Below, in pieces: positions 35,675-44,935 of a DNA stretch of 64,000 bases. The first letter of the stretch is position 1. Every line of letters begins with the position of its first letter. The stretch is taken from the NCBI GenBank assembly GCA_900142905.1, contig FSRV01000002.1:3162001-3226000 (forward strand). The letters are read 5' to 3'. The position numbers and the translations under genes are program-made. The DNA comes from Burkholderia sp. GAS332 (GTDB lineage: Bacteria > Pseudomonadota > Gammaproteobacteria > Burkholderiales > Burkholderiaceae). Under the pieces are notes generated by a model. It saw only the letters and a program-made list of their open reading frames with translations, had not been told where the DNA came from and ran no database searches.

Positions 35675-36754
35675 ATGAAACGGATCACCATTGCCGGCCT
35701 CGTGCTGGCCAGCCTGAATACCGCTGCGCACGCGCAATCGAGTGTGACTATGTTCGGCAGTCTCGACGCTGGTCTCACATACGTGACGAACGTGGGCGGG
35801 AAGTCGTCTATCGCCATGGCTGACGGCATCAACAAGAACAACTCCGTGGGTTTTTCGGGCACCGAGGACCTGGGCGGCGGCAAACGCGCATTTTTCAAGC
35901 TCGAAAACGGCTACTCGCTGGACACTGGCATGGCGGGGCAAGGTGGACTGCTGTTCGGCAAGCAGGCCTATGTTGGACTCGGCGACCAGACCATCGGGGA
36001 TTTAACCCTCGGGCGCCATTACGACTTCGCCATCACCATGCTCCGTTTCCTCCCCTGTTGGTCCTGCGGCATCTACAGCGTGGCGAATGGCGACATCGAC
36101 CGCGTTTCGGGTCAGCGCCTGAATAACACCGTGCAATTCATGACACGCAGCTTCGGCGGCCTGTCGGCGGGCATGCAGTACAGCTTCGCTGCAAATACCG
36201 GCGCCACCACGACCAACGCCGGCCGGGCGCTCAGTGCCACAGTGCAATATGCCAGTGGGGGTTTTTCCGCCGGCGCCTACTATACCAACATCAACGGCGC
36301 GCCTGTCTATGCCGGCGGGACGGGCGCACCGGACATGTTCGGGCGGCCGGTCGCGCCTTATGCCGGTTTGATCGTCGATAACCTGCGCACCTTTGGAGCC
36401 GGCGCGGCGTACGCTTTGAACGCGTGGCGTGTGTCAGCACTCTATACCAATACTCGACTTAAACTTGGGCAAAACACTTCGCAAAACCAGGTATTGCACG
36501 TCGGCGGCGACTACCGTCCCGCCCCGGACCTCATACTGGCTACAAAAATTACCTATGACAAGCTCGACGCGTCGCGTTGGTTGACGTTCTCTGGCGGCGT
36601 TGATTATCTGTTGTCCAAGAGCACGGACATCTATCTCGACCTGGACGAACAGCGGGCCTTTGGTACTGGAACTGTGGCGTCGATCATGATCGCGGGCGTC
36701 TCCTCGTCCAACAACCAATTCCTTACCCGAGTCGGCATCAAGCACCTCTTCTAA
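35675..36754 (+). CDS. Gram-negative porin (Burkholderia trimeric type)
   Basis: 359 residues with signal peptide (KRITIAGLVLASLNTAAHAQ) and a 16-strand outer-membrane barrel pattern: SSVTMFGSLDAGLTYVTN, GFSGTEDLGGGKRAFFKLENGYSLDTG, GKQAYVGLGD, and the closing LTRVGIKHLF with terminal Phe. AAAGGAG-like GGAGAGA precedes the start. It is the outer-membrane entry step of the operon beginning at 32224. A short internal insertion with PCWSC (near residue 125) places two cysteines in what is normally a loop. Confidence 0.9.
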   Translation: MKRITIAGLVLASLNTAAHAQSSVTMFGSLDAGLTYVTNVGGKSSIAMADGINKNNSVGFSGTEDLGGGKRAFFKLENGYSLDTGMAGQGGLLFGKQAYVGLGDQTIGDLTLGRHYDFAITMLRFLPCWSCGIYSVANGDIDRVSGQRLNNTVQFMTRSFGGLSAGMQYSFAANTGATTTNAGRALSATVQYASGGFSAGAYYTNINGAPVYAGGTGAPDMFGRPVAPYAGLIVDNLRTFGAGAAYALNAWRVSALYTNTRLKLGQNTSQNQVLHVGGDYRPAPDLILATKITYDKLDASRWLTFSGGVDYLLSKSTDIYLDLDEQRAFGTGTVASIMIAGVSSSNNQFLTRVGIKHLF

Positions 36755-36767
36755 TAGTTCTTGGGGG

Positions 36768-36783
36768 AGTGGTGCGCCCACTT
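36768..36783 (+). terminator. Weak terminator-like hairpin after porin
   Basis: AGTGG and CCACT arms with a 5-base loop, followed by TTTC, 14 bases after the porin stop. Short stem, so modest confidence. Confidence 0.3.
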
Positions 36784-37388
36784 TCATCGACGTGGCCGCG
36801 GCGAATCAGGTCAGCAACGGCCAAAGCTCTGACGCGAGTTCCCTTACCGCTCATGGGCTGCATGACAAACTGGCAAACTTCCGCGGCGGAATCGCGGCAT
36901 TGAGAAACTGCACGTCAGACCATCCAGCGCAGCGGATATCGCCGCGACGTCGACGAGAGGTAATGGTCCGCAGTCGATGCGGACCGGTCATTTGCGTGCC
37001 CTGACAGGCGTTAAGGCGAACGGCTGTTAGTGGCCGAAAGCGCTAGTTCGATTAACGTGCCGCCGTGAGGATGTTGGAATTCTCGATGGCAGCTTTCCGG
37101 CGGTTTGTACAAACGCGTACTACCGTTTAGGGTTATTCGATGCCTGCCATCGGCAGCAATCAGCCAAATTGCTGACATAGAGCCCATCCCAATGACCGCA
37201 ATGGTCGAGTATCGGCCATTGGGATGCCGTGTCGATCCGGCAAGTCTTCGGCCTTTGCGATCGGTAGGGTATTGCGTTGCCAACGCGGCTACGGATCGTT
37301 TCGGGTGCTCGCGCCACGTTGGCCGCGAACGACGGCTTTTGCTGCGCGCGCCCGCATACTTACGACGCTACTCAGTCAACCATTGAAT
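36784..37388. other. Intergenic, about 605 bp
   Basis: No supported gene between the convergent porin and RidA genes. A perfect 8-bp hairpin (GGTCCGCA and TGCGGACC, loop GTCGA) lies at 36965-36985; a 90-codon minus-strand open frame (37011-37283) has no family resemblance. Confidence 0.4.
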
Positions 37389-37778
37389 TCACTTTCCGAG
37401 CGCCGGAGCATCGTGCGCCGCAACCTCGATCTCTACGCTGACGCCGAACATCAGGTCCGCGCGAACAAGGCTTCTTGCTGGAAAACGTCCCGCTTCAAAG
37501 TAACCACGATAGGCTGCGTTGAATGCGGCGAAATCCGCCAGGTCACGAAGCCAGACGGTCGTCTTGAATACGTGATTCATCGTCAGTCCGAGCTTCTGCA
37601 GGCTCGCAGAGATGCTATCGAGAACCGCGTGCGTCTGCGCGTCGATCGGTCCGTTGTGTGGTCGCCCGTCGGCGTCGAATGGAATCTGGCCTGAAAGGTA
37701 AACCACTCCGGCGACGCGCACGGCATTCGAAAACGGCATGTCGGGAGGGCCTGCGTGAAAGATTGGCGAAGATGTCAT
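37389..37778 (-). CDS. RidA family enamine/imine deaminase
   Basis: 129 residues from the ATG at 37778. RidA/YjgF fold: PFSNAVRVAGVVYLSGQIPFDADG, then LDSISASLQKLGLTMNHVFKTTVWLRDLADFAAFNAAYRGYF and FPARSLVRADLMFGVSVEIEVAA. The arginine in PARSLV (usual PARS/T-x-V) binds the substrate carboxylate. RidA hydrolyses reactive 2-imino acids made by amino-acid oxidases and PLP enzymes. Its neighbour, 68 bp upstream on the same strand, is a D-amino acid dehydrogenase, whose imino-acid product is exactly this kind of substrate. Confidence 0.88.
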   Translation of the reverse strand: MTSSPIFHAGPPDMPFSNAVRVAGVVYLSGQIPFDADGRPHNGPIDAQTHAVLDSISASLQKLGLTMNHVFKTTVWLRDLADFAAFNAAYRGYFEAGRFPARSLVRADLMFGVSVEIEVAAHDAPALGK

Positions 37779-37846
37779 GTCAGTCGTGTGAGAGTCAAGC
37801 GTGTGGAAATGCCGATCTGTGCCGGCAGGCGAAATGCAAGGCCGTA

Positions 37847-39091
37847 TCAGCGGAACCTGTCCCAGCGATATGGCGCGAGGTCGATTTTCGGCATGCGCTT
37901 GCTGATGAGGTCGGCGAGGATTTGCGCGGAGCCACTCGACATTGTCCAGCCCATTGCGCCATGACCGCAGTTTAGCCAGAGATTGGTGTGACGCCCCTGC
38001 CCGAGGAACGGCAAGCCGTCGGGTGTCATCGGGCGCTGTCCCACCCACAGGTAGGGTTCGAACTTCCGGACGTCGGGCAAGATGCGCGCGGCAAACTGGG
38101 TGAGCAAATCAAACCGTTTCCCGGTGCGGGTGACTCCCGGAACGCCGATGTCCGCGAAACCGGTGAACCGCACGCGATTCTCACCGAATGCGGTCCACGC
38201 GATCTTGTGCGCAATGGAGACTGCGCCGACTCGAGGAACCTGACGGAACGTCCCTTCGTAGGTCGCGGAGTAACCGGTAACAGCCTGGATTGGCAGCGCG
38301 TAACCGATACCGGAGAGCAGCGCGCGGGACGCGAGGCCTGATGCGATCACGACCGCATCCGTCTCATATCGGCGCGTCTTTGATATCACCGCGGTAATCC
38401 GTGTGCCAGACTGTTCAAAGCGTCGCACGGCCTCCGATAGATGTAGCCGCGCACCGAGCTTGACCGCTTCTTCAAGCGCAGCCGCAGCATATCGAGCAGC
38501 ATCGCCCGTTCCATCGTTCGGGCTGTAGGTGGCCTTGTTGAAACGGATCGACGCCAACCGCAAGGCTGGCTCGCGGGCGAGCAGCGCCTCGGCATCGAGG
38601 CACTCAAAAGCCTCGCCCGCGTCGTCCAGCAATTCGGCGTCGTGATCGCCCGGTGAATCATTGGGCCCGTAGAGGTAAAGGATTCCCGACTGCTTGCCGC
38701 CATATACATCGAGTGGAATCCGGTCGGCGCCGAACTGAACGTCCCGCGAATAGGCCGACAACGCCAGCGCCGCCCGGGAATTCGCGAGCCATCGCGCTCG
38801 CGTGCTTTGTCGGTTGAACTGGAAACCCCAACGAATCAGTGACGGACGCCACGGCTGACAGATGCCGATGCCGTCACCTAGACCTATCGCCGCCTTGGCC
38901 GCCATTCCCATGACGCCAGGCTCAGCCCAACTGAAGCAGTGCCCCGGCGATATCAACCCGGCGTTGGCATGACTGGCGCCGCGCGCAGCCTCGGATGCTC
39001 CATCGAGGATATGTACTTCGTGCCCCTCTCGCGACAGGGCGAGAGCAGTCACCGTCCCTGCGATACCGGCGCCGACGATCACAATTCTCAT
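37847..39091 (-). CDS. dadA: D-amino acid dehydrogenase
   Basis: 414 residues from ATG 39091. FAD-binding N-terminus RIVIVGAGIAGTVTALALSREGHEV with LDGASEAARGASHANAG, the DadA-specific AGLISPGHCFSWAEPG stretch, and a C-terminal block (VGQRPMTPDGLPFLGQG, LNCGHGAMGWTMSSGSAQILADLI). The enzyme oxidises D-amino acids to 2-oxo acids and ammonia, delivering electrons to the membrane quinone pool. It belongs to a minus-strand set with RidA and a D-aminoacylase, so it would oxidise D-amino acids released from N-acyl forms. Confidence 0.88.
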   Translation of the reverse strand: MRIVIVGAGIAGTVTALALSREGHEVHILDGASEAARGASHANAGLISPGHCFSWAEPGVMGMAAKAAIGLGDGIGICQPWRPSLIRWGFQFNRQSTRARWLANSRAALALSAYSRDVQFGADRIPLDVYGGKQSGILYLYGPNDSPGDHDAELLDDAGEAFECLDAEALLAREPALRLASIRFNKATYSPNDGTGDAARYAAAALEEAVKLGARLHLSEAVRRFEQSGTRITAVISKTRRYETDAVVIASGLASRALLSGIGYALPIQAVTGYSATYEGTFRQVPRVGAVSIAHKIAWTAFGENRVRFTGFADIGVPGVTRTGKRFDLLTQFAARILPDVRKFEPYLWVGQRPMTPDGLPFLGQGRHTNLWLNCGHGAMGWTMSSGSAQILADLISKRMPKIDLAPYRWDRFR

Positions 39092-39092
39092 C

Positions 39093-39407
39093 TCAGACAG
39101 TTCCCGTGAAAACACATACTCGAATGCGAGCGCAGAGCATCACATGCGTGAGATACGTCACCCCTGTCTCGATCGTCGTCGAGCGAACCCGAGTGCCGCT
39201 AGACAACCGAACATCGGTGACATTTCCAAACAGCAGGAGCTTGCCGATACTGTAGGAGGCGCTCGCAGCGCACGTCAGACCAACAGTGGCTTGACGGCCG
39301 AATTCCAGGCCACCTTGACCAAGTGTGCCCGTCGTAACGTCGAATCCATTAAATTTAGGTCTACGAGTTAAAACAAGGATTTCTGGACGAGATGGGAAGA
39401 CCATCAA
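39093..39407 (-). pseudogene. Porin gene fragment
   Basis: A short minus-strand frame contains NGFDVTTGTLGQGGLEFGRQATVGL, which is the conserved strand-loop-strand of Burkholderia porins (compare the intact porin at 35675), then LLLFGNVTDVRLSSG, also porin-like but from a distant part of the barrel. There is no signal peptide, no C-terminal Phe and no room for a full barrel. I read it as an internally deleted relic of a porin that once served this D-amino-acid cluster. Confidence 0.5.
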
Positions 39408-39420
39408 CTAGCAAAGGCGT

Positions 39421-40872
39421 CTATGCGCCGGCCTCTGCTGCCCTCGTAAGTACCCGCCCAGGATGACAGCCAGTGTGTCGATTGTTCTCCCAGATGACGT
39501 CACCGTTCGCCATAACGAGATCGATTCCAGATGAATTGAGCGTGGGATTCTGGTAGTCGGCTCGGTCACTGATGGTTTCGTAATCGAAAACAACAATGTC
39601 CGCGAAGCAGCCTTCCTTCAGAACACCCCGATCAACCAGACCGAAATTTTTGGCCGTAAGCCCCGTCATCTTCCAGACAGCGGTCTCCAGCGGAAACAGT
39701 CCGAGGTCACGACAGTAGCGGCCAAGGACGCGCGGAAACGTACCCCACAGCCGTGGATGGGGCCTTTCTGTGCCAGGGAGCCCGTCGGAGCCAACCATCG
39801 TGTACGGAAAGCGCAAGATATCCTGCATATCGCTTTCGGAAAGCAGGAAATAGATGGCCGATCCTGGCTGCAATCGTCGCGCAGCTTCAACTTTGCTGAC
39901 GCTCCAGTCATTCGCGATGTCTTCCAGATTTCGGCCAGCGCATTCCGGGTGAGTCTCGCTGGAGATAATCAGCACACGCCCGTCAAGCATGTCTGGGTCG
40001 GTACTGATCATCGTCGAGCCAGCATCGTAGGGATAGCAATCCAAACAGACGGACTGTTTTTCCATCGCAGATGCTATGTATGGAAGCGTGCGCGACGTAG
40101 CCCCGAAATTTCTGGGATTGCCAATTTTGTGGTGTGACACGACGACGGAGACGCCAAGCTCTCGACCTATCTCAAACGTCTCAGATAGCGAATCCATCAC
40201 GTTGTCTGACTCGTTTCGCATATGCGATACATATAGGCCGCCAAACTTCGTGAGGGGTCGTCCAACCTCAATCACTTCTACCGTCGGCGCATTGATTGCG
40301 GTCGGATACGCCAGCCCAGTCGACAGTCCAAACGCTCCGGCATCGAGTGCATCCGACAACAAATCACGCATTGATGCTATCTCCGCGTCACTGGCCGCTC
40401 TGTTCAAATCATCCATGGTGCATGCGCGCAAGCTGGAATGCCCCACCAGCGGAATGACATTCACAGACAGCGTGGCATCGCGCAAATGATCCAGGTAGTC
40501 ACGAAATGTTCTGAACCGTAAATCCGATCGTCCCAGAAGACTCAGCGGCATCGGCAGGACTTCCGCCTCAGGAAGCGGCGCAGCGCTAATGCCGCAATTG
40601 CCTGTGACGACCGTGGTCACGCCTTGAGAAACCTTGGCTGTCATCGCCGGGTCGGCAATGACAGCCTGGTCATCGTGCGTGTGCACGTCGATGAAGCCGG
40701 GGGCGACGATACGATGACTCGCGTCGATTGTGTTTTTCCGGCGGGCCGACGACAGGTCTCCGATCGCGACAACCCGGTCGCCAACGATGCCAACGTCACC
40801 GTCAAATCTCATTGCTCTCGAACCATCTACGACAGTTCCGCCAGAGATGACAATATCAAAATGATTCAACAT
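39421..40872 (-). CDS. N-acyl-D-amino-acid deacylase (D-aminoacylase)
   Basis: 483 residues, amidohydrolase superfamily. All landmark residues of the D-aminoacylase branch are visible: GFIDVHTHDD (zinc histidines), TGNCGIS (bridging Cys), YVSHMRNE and VVSHHKIG (later metal histidines), and MVGSDGLPG with the catalytic Asp. The C-terminal DRGVLKEGCFADIVVFD is the usual small beta-sandwich closure. It hydrolyses N-acyl-D-amino acids to D-amino acids, feeding the DadA gene downstream. A carrier gene lies 32 bp upstream on the same strand, so uptake and hydrolysis are probably co-transcribed. Confidence 0.88.
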   Translation of the reverse strand: MLNHFDIVISGGTVVDGSRAMRFDGDVGIVGDRVVAIGDLSSARRKNTIDASHRIVAPGFIDVHTHDDQAVIADPAMTAKVSQGVTTVVTGNCGISAAPLPEAEVLPMPLSLLGRSDLRFRTFRDYLDHLRDATLSVNVIPLVGHSSLRACTMDDLNRAASDAEIASMRDLLSDALDAGAFGLSTGLAYPTAINAPTVEVIEVGRPLTKFGGLYVSHMRNESDNVMDSLSETFEIGRELGVSVVVSHHKIGNPRNFGATSRTLPYIASAMEKQSVCLDCYPYDAGSTMISTDPDMLDGRVLIISSETHPECAGRNLEDIANDWSVSKVEAARRLQPGSAIYFLLSESDMQDILRFPYTMVGSDGLPGTERPHPRLWGTFPRVLGRYCRDLGLFPLETAVWKMTGLTAKNFGLVDRGVLKEGCFADIVVFDYETISDRADYQNPTLNSSGIDLVMANGDVIWENNRHTGCHPGRVLTRAAEAGA

Positions 40873-40904
40873 TCACTTTCTCAGCTCAAATTGGTAACAG
40901 ACGC

Positions 40905-42221
40905 TCAGATCGGCTGCCGGGTTTTGTCACGAATGAAGATCAGTGACAACGTGGAGACGGTGACGCAAATCATCGTGTAGTACGCTGGCGCCAGCGTCGA
41001 CCCCGTAACGTGTATTAGCCAAACAGCACTCGCCTGTGCAAAGCCGCCAAATACTGATACACCAACGCTATAGACGACGGACATACCGCTTGCGCGAAGG
41101 CTCGCGGGGAACATCTCCGCAATCATCGTGATGCTTGGTGCCGTAGTGAGAGCGGAGAACGTGCTCAGCACGGCAACGGCCACCATCAAATTGACTGGAG
41201 TTGGATCAAGGGAAATCCAGCGGAAGGCAGGATACAACGCCAGGACCAGACCAAGTCGAGCATAGAAAACCACGGTCTTCCGACCGAACCTGTCGGACAG
41301 CAACCCCGCTACAATCGACCCCGCAAATACGACCAGCCCTGACACAATCGCGGCCGCCAGTGCATTCGATGGGGCCATATGCAGCACGCTTATTGCGTAC
41401 GTCGGCATATAGAACGTAACGATGTTGGCGCATACAGTGCTTCCAATAATGAGGAGAACACCGGAACAAAGCGAAGGAAAGTGGTTCTTGAACGCCGTAA
41501 GAACCGGGCCTCTTGCGGTAGCGTTTGCTGCTACTCCACGGCCGTGACGTGCGTGGTCTTCGGATTCGGCCATTCTCGTACGAAGTGCAACTGCAACAAG
41601 GGCGATGCAAACGCCGCAATAGAATGGGACACGCCATCCCCACGACTCGATTTCACTCTGCGGCAGATTGTTATTAATGGCGAATGCGACCAATGCCCCC
41701 ATTACCACGCCCAGACCCTGACTGGCGAACGATAAGCTGCCCAACAATCCACGTCGGTTTGGAGAGGCCGACTCGACCAGAATCGTGGTAGCCGTTCCCA
41801 CTTCACCGCCAGCCGAAAGGCCCTGTAACGCGCGTCCGATGACGATAGTGAGAGGGGCGAATCCGCCTGCCTGAGCGTAGGTCGGTGCGAAACCGATGAC
41901 GGCGCATCCCGCAGCCATAAGCAGAACCGTCGCGGTCATGGCCCTCTTGCGTCCGTACGTATCGGCAATCGAGCCGAATATGAGCCCACCAACCGGACGA
42001 ATCACATACCCGACTCCATAGGTCGTGACCGACATCAGCAACTGCATGTATGGGGATAGCGACGGAAAAAACAGCTTCCCGATGACGATGGCGAAAAAGC
42101 TGTAGGCGGTGAAGTCGAAGAACTCCAGTGCGCTGCCGACCGTTGCGGCTACCACCAACGTGCGCGTGCTTGCGGTCTTCCGGACCTCCGCAGCATCAAT
42201 CGGTAAACTCATGTTTTTCAC
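40905..42221 (-). CDS. MFS transporter, MHS type, D-amino-acid cluster
   Basis: 438 residues from a GTG at 42221 with AAGGA upstream; ATG 42212 is an alternative. MHS signatures: GSALEFFDFTAYSFFAIVIG, GSIADTYGRKRAM and GRALQGLSAGGEVGTATTILVE. About 12 membrane helices. First gene of the minus-strand set with D-aminoacylase, and divergent from a LysR gene. Expected to import the N-acyl-D-amino acid or a related compound. By eye this gene and its neighbours are less GC-rich than the kdp region. Confidence 0.87.
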   Translation of the reverse strand: MKNMSLPIDAAEVRKTASTRTLVVAATVGSALEFFDFTAYSFFAIVIGKLFFPSLSPYMQLLMSVTTYGVGYVIRPVGGLIFGSIADTYGRKRAMTATVLLMAAGCAVIGFAPTYAQAGGFAPLTIVIGRALQGLSAGGEVGTATTILVESASPNRRGLLGSLSFASQGLGVVMGALVAFAINNNLPQSEIESWGWRVPFYCGVCIALVAVALRTRMAESEDHARHGRGVAANATARGPVLTAFKNHFPSLCSGVLLIIGSTVCANIVTFYMPTYAISVLHMAPSNALAAAIVSGLVVFAGSIVAGLLSDRFGRKTVVFYARLGLVLALYPAFRWISLDPTPVNLMVAVAVLSTFSALTTAPSITMIAEMFPASLRASGMSVVYSVGVSVFGGFAQASAVWLIHVTGSTLAPAYYTMICVTVSTLSLIFIRDKTRQPI

Positions 42222-42360
42222 GTTGCCGCGTCCTTCGCCGAGTTAGTTGGATTCGTTTTCACTGTCAGGGTGAAGTGTGCTAACGTCAAAAACTAACGAA
42301 AAGACAAAAAAGCGCCGATTTTTTGCACGAAAAGTTGTCACCCCCTCAAAAAAGTGACGA

Positions 42361-43281
42361 ATGAAATCCCAGCACCTCAACTTCTTCCTTGCCATGGCCG
42401 AGCATGGCAGCATCCGCGGTGCAGCTCGGGCGCTCGGCCTGACGCAGCCAGCAGTGACAAAGACGGTCAGGACACTTGAGAAGGAAATCGGTCTGCCGTT
42501 AATTCAACGAAGTATTAGCGGCGTGGTATTGACCGACCATGGCCATGCATTGCTAAACCATGCCCAGCGCATTAACAATGAGATGCGTCGCGCTGATGAG
42601 GCAATGGCAGCCAGGAAGGATGGGGATGGAGGCGTGGTGCGCGTTGCGGTGAGCGCCTCCGCTGCAATTACCTTGATCCCGACTGTGCTGGAAGACTTCA
42701 CGAAGCTTCTCCCACGTGCCCGGGTTTCGTTGATAGAGTCCTCCGTGAAGAGCGCACTTAACGGTTTGTTCGACGGCAGCCTGGATTTGGCTGTGCTACA
42801 GCTGGGTCCAGGCGCTTTCCCTCCACACATCCAGACTGTGCAACTCTTCGAAATCGAGCAGCGAATCGTCGTTAGAAAGGGGCATCCTCACCAACAAGCA
42901 ACATCGTTTAGTGAGCTCATTGGCTGCAAGTGGGTGGTGCCGCAACATCCAGACTGGCGCGGAGTTTTTACATCACCGAGCTTTTGGCCGGAGTCGCTTT
43001 TGCTCCCGGCAACACTTGTCGAGTGTTCGTCTCTCACAATCGCGCAGTCTTTGGTCCGAGACTCTGACTTCGTCAGCATCTTTCCCGAACCCTCTCTTCG
43101 CGTCGCAGGACTGGCGGCAAACATCGTCCCAGTCGATGTCATCGAGCCGCTCCCTCCCTTGAGAATGTCGATTATCTACAATGCAGACACTGCATCTACT
43201 GACGCGTCGGACATTTTCATGAAGTGCGTGAAGACGGCCGCCGCAACAACTCGGATTCACACGAGGCGGCTTTTTGTTTGA
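42361..43281 (+). CDS. LysR family transcriptional regulator of the D-amino-acid cluster
   Basis: 306 residues. HTH: MKSQHLNFFLAMAEHGSIRGAARALGLTQPAVTKTVRTLEKEIGLPLIQR. The effector domain has LDLAVLQLGPGAFPP and EQRIVVRKGHPHQQATSF. Divergent from the MFS/D-aminoacylase operon across 139 bp, the usual place for a LysR activator of that operon. Confidence 0.87.
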   Translation: MKSQHLNFFLAMAEHGSIRGAARALGLTQPAVTKTVRTLEKEIGLPLIQRSISGVVLTDHGHALLNHAQRINNEMRRADEAMAARKDGDGGVVRVAVSASAAITLIPTVLEDFTKLLPRARVSLIESSVKSALNGLFDGSLDLAVLQLGPGAFPPHIQTVQLFEIEQRIVVRKGHPHQQATSFSELIGCKWVVPQHPDWRGVFTSPSFWPESLLLPATLVECSSLTIAQSLVRDSDFVSIFPEPSLRVAGLAANIVPVDVIEPLPPLRMSIIYNADTASTDASDIFMKCVKTAAATTRIHTRRLFV

Positions 43282-43372
43282 TGGCGGAGGTAAACGCTAG
43301 AATCGCGGTTCGCCAGACCCAGAGTAGGAGTCTGGCACCAATGCAGAACTGGGAAGTAGTGAGGAATATGGT

Positions 43373-43714
43373 ATGGAGAAAGGTAGGTTTATTACAATCG
43401 CTTTCACCATCGTCGCGGCGTCCTTAGCGGGTTGCGCGAGCGTGGCCGAAAAAAATGCGGACCAGTGCGAACAAATGATGCAAAGCAAAGCAGAACCCGC
43501 GCTCGTTTCGGTGAACGAAAAGCAGCCGTCGCCAGACGGCCGCTCCGTGCTCGTAACTGGCATGGTCGAAGACCAGCGCTTAAATACGGTCGTACCTGCA
43601 AAAGTGGAATGCCGGTTCGACGGCAAGTCGCTTGCAGCCTTTCATTGGCTAGCTCCCGCCACGTTGGCGGATTCAGATGACACGCATGCCAACGCCCGAA
43701 ACATGGCGCATTAG
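43373..43714 (+). CDS. Small lipoprotein, function unknown
   Basis: 113 residues. Signal peptide with lipobox SLAGC (Cys21), then a short mature domain with two further cysteines (DQCEQMM and VECRFDG) that may pair. The segment SVLVTGMVEDQRLNTVVPAKVECRFDGKSLAAFHWL looks like a small beta-barrel or sandwich; similar short lipoproteins are common in Burkholderiaceae. No operon partner. Confidence 0.6.
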   Translation: MEKGRFITIAFTIVAASLAGCASVAEKNADQCEQMMQSKAEPALVSVNEKQPSPDGRSVLVTGMVEDQRLNTVVPAKVECRFDGKSLAAFHWLAPATLADSDDTHANARNMAH

Positions 43715-44070
43715 ACAAAGCGAAGGTGCAACGACTCGTGGCACTGGCACCAATACTAAATAAATCGCGCCCCAGTTTCTGCACGTTCTCCGTCACGCGC
43801 AATGGCCGGGTGCCGCGCGTCGACCAAGATGAGGTCTCTCATCGAGACTGTCGCGCTTGAGGATGCGGTCCTTTGCCAATCCTTCTCTTTGCTTTCTCTT
43901 TTCTTTCACTCGGCAGTCACCGCCATAAAGCGGCGCTCGGTGACGCCCGTCACAGCTTTGGGTGGTCGAATTCTCAGCCATGACAGTTATCCTAAACAAT
44001 GACAAACGAGCGCCGACGTTGCACGCACAGCGCGGGGCACTCGCGAGGACCAGGCCTCGCGCGGGTCAGC
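43715..44070. other. Intergenic, about 355 bp
   Basis: Between the lipoprotein and the convergent HD-domain gene. No gene, repeat or clear terminator that I can support. Confidence 0.4.
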
Positions 44071-44712
44071 TCAACCGGCCCAAGCCGATGACCTGATGAC
44101 GCTGCAGAAATTCCCGGCGTGGAAATGCGGATCCTTGTCGGCAAGCACATCCGCCTTGACGTTGCCGAAAGTCGTATCCGGCTTGTGTTTGATTCCGTCG
44201 TAGAACGCCTGGATGATGTCTTCCTTGAAGTGCGGCGTGCGTGGATGAGCCTGGACCACCGCCCCCCGCTCCACGTCGCTATATTCGGCGTATGTCAGCC
44301 CCAGGACGTCCATTTCCACCCCTGCGGTAACAAGGGCGACGACGGGATGCATGTGCTGCGGAATGCCCGGCGTCGTGTGCAGCGCGATCGCAGTCCATAC
44401 GGTCTCGATGTCCTGTTGATTGATGCCGTGGCGCTTCAAGAAATCGCGAGCGGCGTTTGCACCGTCCACCTCGAAGCGCTCGCACGCGCTGCTATGCTGA
44501 TGTGTCAGCCCCATATCGTGGAACATGCATCCACAGTAGAGCAACTCCGGGTCGAACTTAAGGCCACGATGCTTGCCTGCCAGCGCGCCAAAGTAGTACA
44601 CGCGACTGGAGTGATGGAACAACAAAGGCGACGCAGTATCCCGCACGAGTTCGGTGATCTCGCGAGCCAGTTGACTATCAGGGACGGTGATTCCGGCAAC
44701 GTTCAAAGTCAT
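44071..44712 (-). CDS. HD-domain phosphohydrolase-like protein
   Basis: 213 residues, single HD domain. Metal ligands are visible in LLFHHSSRVYYFGAL (H33/H34), CGCMFHDMGL (H65-D66) and TAIALHTTPGIP, matching the branch of HD proteins that includes cyanamide hydratase-like enzymes. VDGANAARDFLKRHGI and TAGVEMDVLGL are further family blocks. Members of this branch hydrate or hydrolyse small nitrogen compounds rather than nucleotides, but the substrate here is unknown. Divergent from a GlxA-type regulator across ~220 bp, suggesting that regulator controls it. Confidence 0.8.
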   Translation of the reverse strand: MTLNVAGITVPDSQLAREITELVRDTASPLLFHHSSRVYYFGALAGKHRGLKFDPELLYCGCMFHDMGLTHQHSSACERFEVDGANAARDFLKRHGINQQDIETVWTAIALHTTPGIPQHMHPVVALVTAGVEMDVLGLTYAEYSDVERGAVVQAHPRTPHFKEDIIQAFYDGIKHKPDTTFGNVKADVLADKDPHFHAGNFCSVIRSSAWAG

Positions 44713-44935
44713 GATTGACCTCCATAGAAGACACCCCCAATTCTCCGCAGTCCGATAGCTGTCTTCAATAGACGTGACACGACAAATCCTGCCATTTCAC
44801 GTGATTAACAGACACAGCGTGGAGATTCGAAAATGTGAAGGTCAGGTTGCATCGGCAAGGTGGGCTCATAACGTCGCATCCCGTCTTATACTGCCATGAG
44901 CGGTAATTGAAAGAATGCGTACATGAGAGTCGGCC

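Noticed and set aside
9886..37006. 15-base identical stretch (ATTTGCGTGCCCTGA) at about 9887 and 36990
   Set aside because: A match of this length is expected by chance in a 64-kb window; no longer repeat surrounds it.
37011..37283. 90-codon minus-strand frame between porin and ridA
   Set aside because: No domain, no good start; composition fits non-coding DNA.
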